From Microbulbifer taiwanensis (GTDB taxonomy: Bacteria; Pseudomonadota; Gammaproteobacteria; Pseudomonadales; Cellvibrionaceae), in NCBI RefSeq assembly GCF_014904815.1, contig NZ_JACZFR010000026.1, forward strand, positions 62,001 to 126,000: 64,000 bases of DNA, given 5' to 3'. A program made the translations under genes and the position numbers. Shown here in pieces: positions 35,931-43,843 of the stretch; position 1 is the stretch's first letter; each line of letters opens with the position of its first letter. The notes under the pieces were generated by a model. That model did no database searches. It had not been told where the DNA came from and saw nothing but the letters and a program-made list of their open reading frames with translations.

Positions 35931-37303
35931 CAGGCTGCCTCCGCGCCACTTGAGGCCTCGGTGCGTGTCGCAACGCGCGGCAGCGACCTGACCCGCGGTT
36001 CGCCGAGAATCCGGCGGTAATAATCCACCAGGTGTGCCGCCGCCAGGCGCCAGGAAAACTGCTGCTCGATACGCTCCCGGCCCTTGCGCCCCAAATCCTG
36101 ACGCAGGGACTCATCGGATAGCAACTTATGCAGCGCCTGCGCCAGCGCTACACAGTCTCCCGCCGGCACAACCAGACCAGCATCGCCCACCACTTCCGGC
36201 AAGGCGCCGCCATCGCTGGATACCACCGGTACACCGCAGGCCATGGCTTCACCGGCCGGCAGGCCGAACCCCTCATACAGGGACGGACAGGCCACTACGC
36301 TTGCGCTCGCGTAGTACTCCACCAGCTCCTGGTTGGAGATACCGGATACAAAACGCACCGCATCCTGCAACTGCAACTCGTGCAGTAATTGCTCTGTGGC
36401 GCCGCCTTCCTGAAGGCGCCCGACTACCAGCAACTCGAGTCCAGGATGGCGCTGGCGCAGCTCCGCCAGCGCCTGTAGCAAAAAGCGCAGCCCCTTGAGC
36501 GGCTGGTCGGCAGATGCGGTGGTCATGATACGCAGCGGCTTGCGCACTACCTGCGGCTGCGGCTTGAACAGATCCGTGTCTATACCGTTGTAGATCAGCT
36601 GGATCTGCTGCGGATCCACACCGAACTGTTCGACAATATCCCGCTCTGACTGGCGCGAGACAGTGACAATATTGCGCAGTCTGCGCGAAACCCTGATCTG
36701 CATCCCCAGGAAGCTGTGCCAACGGCGCACTAGCAGCCGGTAACGCCAGTCCGGCGCCGCGTCCAGGGCCAGTTGCCGGTCGCGGGTAATCGGATGGTGA
36801 ATGGTGGCCACAACCGGCAATCCACTTTTTTCGATATCGAGCAGGCCATAACAGAGGGACTGGTTGTCGTGCACTATGTCGTAGTGGCAGCCATGCTCGC
36901 GCAGGTACCTGGCCGCGCGGCGGCCGAAAGTGTAGGGCTCGGCGAAACCGCCGGTCAGCTTGCCCCACCACTCGAAGAAATCGGTCCAGGACAGCAGGTG
37001 ACGCCATTTCAGCGCGCGCGTGGGACGCTCTTCCTCAAACAGGTTCAGCCCCGGCATCTCAATCAGCTTTACGCGCGGGTCCAGTACCGGATAGGGCTGC
37101 CCGGAGATAACATCCACCGTGTGACCCGCCTCTACCAGCGCCTTGCTCAGATAGTGGAGATAGACCCCCTGCCCCCCACAGTAAGGATGGCTGCGATAGC
37201 CCAGCAGGCAAATTCTCAGTGGTCGCGACTTCAGTGGCTGCGGCGGCGCGACCGATGGGCCGCCCGTACAATTCCTCTCTCTACCCTTGCCCGAGGCGGT
37301 CAT
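35930..37303 (-). CDS. GT4-family glycosyltransferase heading the glycan operon
   Basis: Retaining GT-B enzyme, 457 aa. The N-terminal acceptor domain has ICLLGYRSHPYCGGQGVYLHYLSKALVEAGH (about 31-61) and VVATIHHPITRDR; the C-terminal donor domain has NIVTVSRQSERDI, VIYNGIDTDLF-like QLIYNGIDTDLFKP, PLKGLRFLLQAL and CPSLYEGFGLPAGEAMACGVPVVSSDGGALPEV, with both conserved Glu. First gene of the run GT4 - methyltransferase - six-hairpin protein. Likely modifies a surface polysaccharide or a lipid-linked sugar. Confidence 0.92.
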   Translation of the reverse strand: MTASGKGRERNCTGGPSVAPPQPLKSRPLRICLLGYRSHPYCGGQGVYLHYLSKALVEAGHTVDVISGQPYPVLDPRVKLIEMPGLNLFEEERPTRALKWRHLLSWTDFFEWWGKLTGGFAEPYTFGRRAARYLREHGCHYDIVHDNQSLCYGLLDIEKSGLPVVATIHHPITRDRQLALDAAPDWRYRLLVRRWHSFLGMQIRVSRRLRNIVTVSRQSERDIVEQFGVDPQQIQLIYNGIDTDLFKPQPQVVRKPLRIMTTASADQPLKGLRFLLQALAELRQRHPGLELLVVGRLQEGGATEQLLHELQLQDAVRFVSGISNQELVEYYASASVVACPSLYEGFGLPAGEAMACGVPVVSSDGGALPEVVGDAGLVVPAGDCVALAQALHKLLSDESLRQDLGRKGRERIEQQFSWRLAAAHLVDYYRRILGEPRVRSLPRVATRTEASSGAEAA

Positions 37304-37444
37304 GACTTCCCCATCTGTGTTGTTCTATTACCGGAGGCTGGAAACTGCGAAGAATACACTGGCGCAGAAATGACTGCCAGACAGAATCAGTTCACGTTGA
37401 TTGCTCCATCCGTAGCCCTCGCCCTTAGGGCAGCCTTCAGCCGT

Positions 37445-37470
37445 ACTAAGCGGCAATCCTGCCGCTTAGT
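37445..37470. other. 11-bp stem with ATCC tetraloop
   Basis: ACTAAGCGGCA and TGCCGCTTAGT pair perfectly around ATCC. It lies upstream of the GT4 operon on the minus strand and 79 nt beyond the ompW stop. It could be a leader hairpin of the operon or a second ompW terminator; no U-run is present. Confidence 0.6.
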
Positions 37471-37493
37471 GACATATTTTCAACACGCACAGA

Positions 37494-37526
37494 AAAGCAG
37501 GTGAGCGGCCCGGGCCCCTCACCTGC
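37494..37526 (-). terminator. Rho-independent terminator of ompW
   Basis: On the minus strand GCAGGTGAG and CTCACCTGC form a 9-bp stem around a GC-rich loop and run into TTTTC, 23 nt after the ompW stop. Confidence 0.8.
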
Positions 37527-37548
37527 CTCGCGAGATGCAGCGGGTGGA

Positions 37549-38400
37549 TTAAAAGCTGAAGCGATAGCCCACGCCCAGATTGAACATCCAGGGACTCATG
37601 TCCAGCTCATCGCGTACACGCACTGGCAGGATGATGGAATCACTGAATCCGGGCACCAGTGTCTCGGTGTCGTAACCGATGTAGATGTCCGGTTCGGCAT
37701 CCACATACATCGCGGAGGCGTTGATCTGCCAACCGTTGTCACGGCCGAAATTGAAATCCACACCGACCTGCGCCGTCCAGGTGAAATCGCTGCCGAAATC
37801 CAGCAAACCGAATTCACCAAATTGATCGCGGAAAACCGGTCGCAAAAACTCCTGCTCGATATCGACGTAGCTGACACCCAGACCGACGTAGGGCTGAATC
37901 AGGCAGGTGGGGCTCATCGGATACCAGTTTGCGAAAAGACTGGTGGTATAGGTATCGAAATCGCCGACCCCCTGGGAGAAGCTACCAAAGGAACTGCCTC
38001 CGGTACTGGCAATTGAAGTGAGTGTTGCATCGAGATTGGCGTCGGCACTTAAGTAGAGCTCTATCCCCAGGTGCTCAATCGGTAACCAAACGCCACTGAT
38101 ATACCAGGTAGTATCATCATCCAGGTCCACGTCGGTAAACACGTTGACATTTACAAAATCACTCGCCACCGGGTTTTCGATCGCGGGATCAGCCACGCTG
38201 AATACCTGGGTTCCAGAAAAGACGTTATCGTCCGGCTCTACATACGAGGCGCCGACACGCAACATGACGGTTCCAGCGGTATATATTCCCGGTGATGGCT
38301 GCTGTACTGGATAACCAGATGGGCCCGCCAGGGCCGGCTGGGCGGCGAAGCCGGCGTATCCCGCCAGTGCCATGGGGATTAGGAGGGACTTCAATCTCAT
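37549..38400 (-). CDS. ompW: OmpW-family outer-membrane protein
   Basis: Eight-stranded beta-barrel that lets small hydrophobic molecules through the outer membrane in known OmpW proteins. The 283-aa product has a signal peptide (RLKSLLIPMALAGYAGFAAQPALA) and YTAGTVMLRVGASYVEPDDN at the first strand. It then has TWYISGVWLPIEHLGIELYLSAD, FANWYPMSPTCLIQPYVGLGVSYVD and a C-terminal GVGYRFSF ending in Phe. These are typical OmpW strand motifs. It is somewhat longer than E. coli OmpW (212 aa). A terminator follows. Confidence 0.9.
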   Translation of the reverse strand: MRLKSLLIPMALAGYAGFAAQPALAGPSGYPVQQPSPGIYTAGTVMLRVGASYVEPDDNVFSGTQVFSVADPAIENPVASDFVNVNVFTDVDLDDDTTWYISGVWLPIEHLGIELYLSADANLDATLTSIASTGGSSFGSFSQGVGDFDTYTTSLFANWYPMSPTCLIQPYVGLGVSYVDIEQEFLRPVFRDQFGEFGLLDFGSDFTWTAQVGVDFNFGRDNGWQINASAMYVDAEPDIYIGYDTETLVPGFSDSIILPVRVRDELDMSPWMFNLGVGYRFSF

Positions 38401-38544
38401 GGGGTAACTCCTTGTAACGCTGAAAAGCTCCTTCGCCGCAGTTGCGGTTACTTCCAGTATAGGTGGGCTTTTTCAACATGCAGCAAGGCGTACCAATTAG
38501 AGAGCGGATCTGGGGAAATATATTCCGACAGTGTGTTGCCGGAC

Positions 38545-38572
38545 AAAAAAAATGCCCGCCAAATGGCGGGCC
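38545..38572 (-). terminator. Terminator of the PuuA-like gene
   Basis: On the minus strand GGCCCGCC-ATTT-GGCGGGC runs into TTTTTTTTG. It lies about 150 nt beyond the ligase stop, in the 318-bp gap before ompW, which otherwise holds only a short palindrome AAGCGCG-TTA-CGCGCTT (38608-38624) and the ompW promoter region. Confidence 0.85.
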
Positions 38573-38718
38573 AGATTTCTCGAACACACTTTCAGGAGGA
38601 GAGTCTCAAGCGCGTTACGCGCTTAACCTAGGTATAGCAAATGTTTATCCCCGCCTGCGATTCCTGTCGCCAAAGCCGTCGAGTAGTTGTGGCAAGTGCC
38701 GCCCCTCTGTGGATAGGG

Positions 38719-40104
38719 TCACACCCGGTGCAGGTAGCTCTGGTACTCCACATCGGTCACGCGCGCACCTATCTCCGCCAGTTCCTGGCGCTTCAGTAGC
38801 AGGAAGAGTTCGACAAAGCGCGGATCCAGGTATTTCTGCCACAGGGGACTCTTCTCGAAGCGCTTCAATGCGTCGCTCCAGGTGTTGATCAACTGCTCGC
38901 TCTCCACCTGGTAGGCATCGCCTTCAACCGGCGCCGGGGGCTCCAGCTTGTTCTCGATACCGTGGCAGACTCCGGCGAGGATCGCTGCCAGCACCAGGTA
39001 GGGATTCACATCGGCGCCGGCGATGCGGTGCTCGATGCGCCGCGCTTCCGGATTGCTGGCCGGCACTCGCAGGGTGGTGGTGCGGTTGTCATAGCCCCAG
39101 CAGAGGTTGAGCGGCGCGTGGGAACTCTCCTGGAAACGACGGTAAGAATTGCTGTGCGGCGCGAAGAAGGCCATCGCGTCATTGGCGGTGGCCAGCATGC
39201 CGGCGGCTGCCTGGCGCAGCAGCTCGGAGCCTTGCTCGCTGCCGTCGTCGAAGACATTTTTGCCGCTGTCGTCGATCAGGCTCATATGCACGTGCATGCC
39301 ATTGCCGGCCTGGTCGCCGAAGGGTTTGGCCATGGTGCTGACGCGGAAGCCGTGACTGCGCGCCACCCCCTTCAGCAGGCGCTTGAACAGCAGTGTCTGG
39401 TCGGCGACCTTCACCGGGTCGGCGCTGTGCAGCAGGTTGATCTCGAATTGCCCCGGCGCGCACTCGGACAGGACGGAATCCGCCGGGATGCCCTGCTCTT
39501 CACAGGCGGCGCGCACATCGGCGAAGAAATGCCGCTGGGCGTCCAGCTCCGAGAGGTCGTAGACATCGGTGGACGGCACCAGCTCGGCATCGTTGTCGCT
39601 GACCGGACGCGGCCGCGCCAGGTGGTCCGCCTCTTCGCGCAGCAGGTAGAACTCGAGTTCGGTGGCGCACACCGCGGTGTAACCGAGCTCCTTTAGTTTT
39701 GCGACCACGCCCTGCAACTGGGTGCGGGGATCGGCGTAGAGCGGCGAGCTGTCCGCCTCGTGCAGCTGCATATGCAGCTGTGCCGTCTGTTCCCGGTGCC
39801 AGGGCGCCAGGCAGATGGGTGAAACCGGGATGCAGATGCCATCGCTGTCGCCGCTGGCGAATACCAGCGGACTGTTTTCAATATCCCGCCCCCAGATATC
39901 CAGGCTGGCGGCACTGCGCGGCATCTGCAGGCTGCCCTTCAGCAGCTTTTCCGCCGAATCCGCCGGCAGCCACTTGCCGCGGGGAACACCGTTGATATCG
40001 AACATAAAGCCCTCGATCCATTTCAGATCGGGGTTTTCAGCGAGGACCTGGCGCGATTTTTCCAGCAGTTCCGGTAGCGGTATAAATTCTTTTTCCTGAG
40101 ACAT
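38719..40104 (-). CDS. puuA: Gamma-glutamylputrescine synthetase (PuuA/SpuI-like glutamine synthetase)
   Basis: ATP-dependent ligase joining glutamate to putrescine at the start of the Puu pathway. The 461-aa protein has the GS beta-grasp (FMFDINGVPRGKWLP) and the catalytic domain: ATELEFYLL, GQFEINLLH, KPFGDQAGNGMHVHMSL, APHSNSYRRFQ, WGYDNRTTTLRVP and EHRIAGADVNPYLVLAAILAG. These signatures and the adjacent class III aminotransferase point to the polyamine type rather than nitrogen-assimilating GlnA. AAAGG stands 6 nt before ATG 40104. Confidence 0.88.
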   Translation of the reverse strand: MSQEKEFIPLPELLEKSRQVLAENPDLKWIEGFMFDINGVPRGKWLPADSAEKLLKGSLQMPRSAASLDIWGRDIENSPLVFASGDSDGICIPVSPICLAPWHREQTAQLHMQLHEADSSPLYADPRTQLQGVVAKLKELGYTAVCATELEFYLLREEADHLARPRPVSDNDAELVPSTDVYDLSELDAQRHFFADVRAACEEQGIPADSVLSECAPGQFEINLLHSADPVKVADQTLLFKRLLKGVARSHGFRVSTMAKPFGDQAGNGMHVHMSLIDDSGKNVFDDGSEQGSELLRQAAAGMLATANDAMAFFAPHSNSYRRFQESSHAPLNLCWGYDNRTTTLRVPASNPEARRIEHRIAGADVNPYLVLAAILAGVCHGIENKLEPPAPVEGDAYQVESEQLINTWSDALKRFEKSPLWQKYLDPRFVELFLLLKRQELAEIGARVTDVEYQSYLHRV

Positions 40105-40151
40105 AGTTTGCCTTTACCGGGATCCCGGATTCGGGGCCCCTTGATGTGTCC

Positions 40152-40272
40152 GTGGCGGTCCTGATACCGCTGGCTGTTTGCGGGACGCGCTGTGAATACA
40201 TCCCTGTACGCTCTAATCGGCATCCCTGCCTCATAAGGCCCCGCAAACAGCCAGCGGTATCAGGACCTTCGC
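40152..40272 (+). repeat. Palindromic intergenic element, copy C
   Basis: A 121-bp unit with perfect 27-nt arms: CCTGATACCGCTGGCTGTTT is matched by AAACAGCCAGCGGTATCAGG, plus GCGGG/CCCGC. The core shares CGTGAATACATCCCTGTA-like sequence with copies A and B, but the inner hairpin is degenerate. It lies between the PuuA-like start and the aminotransferase stop and would be part of a read-through transcript. Confidence 0.92.
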
Positions 40273-40315
40273 ATCAAATTTCGGTTCATTTTCCCGAGTC
40301 CGGGACCCGAGAATA

Positions 40316-41668
40316 TTACGCCAACGCCTTGGCCGTGTCGTCCAGCGCGCGGTGCGCCTTCTCCACCAGCTCGTCCACCTGCTCGGTGGTGAGGATCAGC
40401 GGCGGCGCGATGATCATGGTGTCGCCGGTGGCGCGCATCACCAGGCCGTTCTTGATGCTCATATCGCGGCAGATACCACCGGCGGTGCAGTCATCGTCGA
40501 AGCGCGCGCGGCTGCCTTTGTCCTTGACCAGCTCCAGCGCACCCACGAGGCCCAGGCTGCGGGCCTCACCGACAATCGGGTGATCCCCCAGCTCAGCCCA
40601 GCGCTTGGCCAGGTAAGGGCCGGTAACATCGCGTACGTTTTCGATGATCTTCTCGTTGCGCAGGATATTGATGGTCGCCAGGCCGGCCATACAGGCCGCC
40701 GGGTGCGCGGAGTAAGTGTAGCCGTGGGTGAATTCACCGCCCTTGGCCTTGATCACGTCCGCCACGCGGTCGCTGACCATGGTGCCGCCCAGCGGGAAGT
40801 AGCCGTTGGTCACCGCCTTGGCGAAGGTCATCAGATCCGGCTGCATGCCGTAGTAGTCGGCACCGAACCACTCGCCGGTGCGACCGAAGCCGAAAATCAC
40901 TTCGTCCATCACCAGCAGTATGTCTTCGTACTGGTCCAGCACCTTTTTCACTTCCGGCCAGTAGGTTTCCGGCGGGATGATCACGCCGCCGGCGCCCTGG
41001 ATCGGCTCGGCGATAAACGCGGCCACCTTTTCCGGGCCCAGCTCCTGGATTTTTTCATCCAGCGCACGGGCGGCCTGGACACCAAACTCCTCCGGGGACA
41101 TGTCACCGCCCTCGCCGAACCAGTAGGGCTGCTGGATATGTTCGATATAGTCCAGCCCCTGGAACTGCTTGTGCATGCCGTTCATGCCGCCGAGGCTGGC
41201 GCCGCCGATGGTGGAGCCGTGGTAGGCGTTCTTGCGCGAAATGACGATGCGCTTCTCGGGCTTCTCCTGCAGGTCCCAGTAGCGGCGGATAAGGCGCAGG
41301 TTGGTGTCGTTGGCTTCGGAACCGGAACCGGTGAAGAACACGTTGTTCATGCCCGCCGGCGTCACTTCCGCCAGGGCGTCCGCCAGCTCGATGGAGGGTA
41401 CGGTCGTGCACTGGAAAAAGCTGTTGTAGAAAGGCAGCTTGTTCAGCTGCTCGTAGATGGCGTCGCTGATTTCCTTGCGGCTGTAACCCAGGTTACAGCA
41501 CCAGAGACCGGACATGCCGTCCAGCATCCGGTGACCGTCGATGTCGGAGATATAGGCGCCGTCGGCGCTGGTGATCACACGGGTACCCTGTTTGCCCAGG
41601 TCGTGGAAGTCGGTAAAGGGGTGCAGCAGGTGCTCGCGGTCGTGTTGTTGCAGTTGACTCTTGTTCAT
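40316..41668 (-). CDS. spuC: Class III aminotransferase, putrescine/omega-amino acid type
   Basis: PLP aminotransferase moving the amino group from putrescine-type amines to pyruvate. The 450-aa protein has FFTGSGSEANDTNLRLIRRYW (cofactor region), AYHGSTIGGASLGG, LLVMDEVIFGFGRTGEWFG and MTFAKAVTNGYFPLGG. The Lys in FAKAVT is the PLP-binding residue and all key residues are present. The pairing with a gamma-glutamylputrescine synthetase suggests polyamine catabolism, although beta-alanine or other omega-amino acids are possible substrates. An 18-bp palindrome lies 64 nt upstream of the start. Confidence 0.88.
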   Translation of the reverse strand: MNKSQLQQHDREHLLHPFTDFHDLGKQGTRVITSADGAYISDIDGHRMLDGMSGLWCCNLGYSRKEISDAIYEQLNKLPFYNSFFQCTTVPSIELADALAEVTPAGMNNVFFTGSGSEANDTNLRLIRRYWDLQEKPEKRIVISRKNAYHGSTIGGASLGGMNGMHKQFQGLDYIEHIQQPYWFGEGGDMSPEEFGVQAARALDEKIQELGPEKVAAFIAEPIQGAGGVIIPPETYWPEVKKVLDQYEDILLVMDEVIFGFGRTGEWFGADYYGMQPDLMTFAKAVTNGYFPLGGTMVSDRVADVIKAKGGEFTHGYTYSAHPAACMAGLATINILRNEKIIENVRDVTGPYLAKRWAELGDHPIVGEARSLGLVGALELVKDKGSRARFDDDCTAGGICRDMSIKNGLVMRATGDTMIIAPPLILTTEQVDELVEKAHRALDDTAKALA

Positions 41669-41731
41669 GGTCTCGCTCCTGATGAAACCGCCCCTGGCCC
41701 TGTCGCAGACGTCCAGGCCAGAGGCGACGGC

Positions 41732-41749
41732 AAAATGTGATCACATTTT
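41732..41749. promoter_or_regulatory. 18-bp perfect palindrome, likely operator
   Basis: AAAATGTGATCACATTTT is a perfect palindrome 64 nt upstream of the aminotransferase start. The TGTGATCACA core fits operators of some GntR (FadR-type) regulators, and a GntR/FCD gene is 2 kb away. The half sites lack the 6-bp spacer of CRP sites. Regulation is inferred. The remaining 319 bp up to the XRE gene show no gene. Confidence 0.6.
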
Positions 41750-42068
41750 AGTGTGAGCCGAGCCGGATACGCAATAGGGATTGTAGATTCCGGGGCAGGG
41801 CTCGACGGAATAGCTCCTCTCTTTCCCGGGCTGCCGAGTATAGGGCCAGAGGGAGAGGGTCATCCGGAGAGAACACCAGTGCCAGCTGTTAAGGCCTTGC
41901 AATCGGTTGCCGCCTCGACCGGGAGATGACAGTTGTGTGATTTGAAAAATGCTTGCATCACCCGCCAAAATCTGGAAATTCCTTTGTATGGCCCGATATT
42001 CATCTCGCTTTCCCGACATGAATACAAAAGAATTCGTTTGATTTTCAAACAGATATAAGGATATGCCC

Positions 42069-42788
42069 ATGACGTTTGGCCAATTTATCAAAAACCAGCG
42101 CGAGGCGAAAAACTGGACTCAGCCTGAGGCCGCAGCCCAGATCGGCATCGAACAGTCCTATTTGTCCAAGCTGGAAAACAATAAGGCCGTCCCCTCGCCC
42201 GAGAGCTTCGACAAGCTGATGCAGGCCTACGAATTCGACATGGCCGCTGTTGGCCAACAGGTGACGGATACCGAGCTGCACAAGCTGAAAGACATAGCTC
42301 AGGTGCGCGATTTAATTGTCAATCACAAAAAACGTAGTGAACGGACCCGGCGCTCGTGGCTGCTTGCGGGGTTGCTGGCCCTGATGGTGGGTTCGGCGTT
42401 AACGGCCTACGGCACAGTTATTAAGGACGCCAAGGTCGGTACCTTTCTGTACGAATCCAAGGGTTGGATCAAGCAGGGGGAACCGCCGTTTCTGTTTGCC
42501 GAAATGCCTGAGTATCGGAGCTTTGTCCCTCGCATGCAAAACGTGGCATACAGGGAGCACATCCGGCAGCATCCATTGTTTGCCCGGCTGGACTACAAGC
42601 AAATTCGATCCCCCCAATACCTGGGCGCGTATTATGACGTCGAGGAGAAGGGAAAGCTGCGTCGCTTTGCCTTTGTAGGGCGTGATCGCACTGCTGCGAT
42701 CCCCGTCGCCTTCTATACGAGTATCAGCTTTGGCGCCATGCTGCTGGCCGGCGCCATGGGCGCTTTCTTTGTCAGCCGCCGCTGGTAG
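42069..42788 (+). CDS. Membrane-anchored XRE (HTH) protein
   Basis: A 239-aa protein with an N-terminal XRE/Cro helix-turn-helix (FGQFIKNQREAKNWTQPEAAAQIGIEQSYLSKLENNKAVPSPESFDKL, residues about 4-52). A linker with basic residues (NHKKRSERTRRS) leads to a membrane segment (about 98-118: LLAGLLALMVGSALTAYG), a domain of about 80 residues probably in the periplasm, and a second membrane segment near the C-terminus (ISFGAMLLAGAMGAFFVS). DNA binding would be at the membrane, as in CadC- or ToxR-like systems (inferred). Start ATG 42069 is chosen for TAAGGA 7 nt upstream. No obvious target gene adjacent. Confidence 0.82.
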   Translation: MTFGQFIKNQREAKNWTQPEAAAQIGIEQSYLSKLENNKAVPSPESFDKLMQAYEFDMAAVGQQVTDTELHKLKDIAQVRDLIVNHKKRSERTRRSWLLAGLLALMVGSALTAYGTVIKDAKVGTFLYESKGWIKQGEPPFLFAEMPEYRSFVPRMQNVAYREHIRQHPLFARLDYKQIRSPQYLGAYYDVEEKGKLRRFAFVGRDRTAAIPVAFYTSISFGAMLLAGAMGAFFVSRRW

Positions 42789-42860
42789 TGCCCGGACGGC
42801 TCGCGGCGGCAGTCTCACCGCGCGGAGCCAGCGAATCGCCGGGGAACCCTGGAAACAGAA

Positions 42861-43169
42861 TCAGATACCGCAGTCCAGCGCATCCAGCAGCATATGGGTG
42901 ATCAACCCGATACCCAGATAGCGCACCGGTTTCCAGGGCAGGAACATCATGGCGCCGTAGAGGGAAATCGGCAGCATCTTGTGCAGCGGGTGGAAGTTGA
43001 TACTGCAGCGGCCGGGATCATAGATGGGGCTGGCCAGCAGGTGATCCAGGTCCACCAGGTTGGCGGCGAGCATGATCAGCGCCGCCCTCTTCCAGTCGGC
43101 ACGGAAGCAAAACCAGGCGATGGCCAGCGGCACCAGCAGGTGCAGGGCGATGTGGATGTAACTGAACAT
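42861..43169 (-). CDS. DUF6122-like small membrane protein
   Basis: A 102-aa protein with three to four membrane helices and a D-x-D-H pair (NLVDLDHLL, about residues 38-46) with further His in INFHPLHKMLP and THMLLDALDCG. This pattern resembles the DUF6122/metal-dependent membrane hydrolase (YdjM-like) families. The start at 43169 lies 2 nt after the GntR stop, so it is probably the third gene of the patatin-GntR operon. The longer open frame to 43550 is only an antisense shadow of gntR. Function unknown. Confidence 0.72.
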   Translation of the reverse strand: MFSYIHIALHLLVPLAIAWFCFRADWKRAALIMLAANLVDLDHLLASPIYDPGRCSINFHPLHKMLPISLYGAMMFLPWKPVRYLGIGLITHMLLDALDCGI

Positions 43170-43171
43170 AT

Positions 43172-43843
43172 TTATAGAAGTTCTTCTGCGGAGATGGAGC
43201 CGAGGCCCTCTTCGATATCCTGGCGGATGGCGGTGCGCACGCTCTCCGCGTCGCCGGAACCGATGGCATCGATCAGGTCCTGGTGGCGGTCGGGCAGCTC
43301 CTGCACGCCGAAACGCTGGAATACCAGGTGCTGCAGTGGCGCCGTCTGCAGCCACAGGCTCTCGATCAGCGACAGGATGATATGGGGCCGCCCGAGGCGG
43401 TAGAGGGTGAAGTGGAACTCCAGGTTGGCGGTGACATATTCCTCTATGTCCTTGTCCGCCAGGGCCGCAGTGACCCGCCCGTCCAACTGGCGCAACTGGT
43501 CCAGCTCCTCCGGACCGACATAGGGCAGCGCCTGTGCGGCCGCCTGGCACTCCAGCGCCACCCGCGCCGCGCAGATTTCCGCCAGTTTTTCCGGGGTCAT
43601 GGTGGGTACCGTCACCCTCCGGGTGTCGGACAGCTCCAGCGCCCTCTCGGAAGTGAGTCGGCGCAATGCCTCGCGCACCGGCATGGGGCTGCAGCCCAGG
43701 TCTGCGGCCAGGCCGCGGATGGTGATCGCGTGGCCGGGCAGAAACTTGCCGCGCAAGATGGCGTCGCGCACCTGGTAGTAGACCCGCTCCTGGGTGGTTC
43801 GGTACTCCTCCTGGGGCGCGCTGAACTCCTGTGCATTACTCAC
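43172..43843 (-). CDS. GntR family regulator with FCD domain
   Basis: FadR-subfamily repressor, 223 aa. It has an N-terminal winged helix (VYYQVRDAILRGKFLPGHAITIRGLAADLGCSPMPVREALRRLTSERALEL, about residues 20-70) and a C-terminal all-helical FCD ligand domain (ICAARVALECQAAAQAL, FHFTLYRLGRPHII, HQDLIDAIGSGDAESV). GTG 43843 overlaps the patatin stop by 4 bp (GTGA), giving coupled translation. The longer frame from 43927 lies inside the patatin gene. It may control its own operon or the nearby palindrome upstream of the aminotransferase. Confidence 0.88.
   Translation of the reverse strand: MSNAQEFSAPQEEYRTTQERVYYQVRDAILRGKFLPGHAITIRGLAADLGCSPMPVREALRRLTSERALELSDTRRVTVPTMTPEKLAEICAARVALECQAAAQALPYVGPEELDQLRQLDGRVTAALADKDIEEYVTANLEFHFTLYRLGRPHIILSLIESLWLQTAPLQHLVFQRFGVQELPDRHQDLIDAIGSGDAESVRTAIRQDIEEGLGSISAEELL

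Noticed and set aside
40352-41740. 462-aa plus-strand open frame
   Set aside because: Antisense of the aminotransferase gene; no independent motif.
41732-41749. CRP site
   Set aside because: The TGTGA/TCACA halves have no 6-bp spacer, so the palindrome does not fit the CRP consensus.
42861-43550. 229-aa open frame upstream of the DUF6122-like protein
   Set aside because: The first half is a shadow of gntR; only the last 102 residues have membrane helices and a plausible start.
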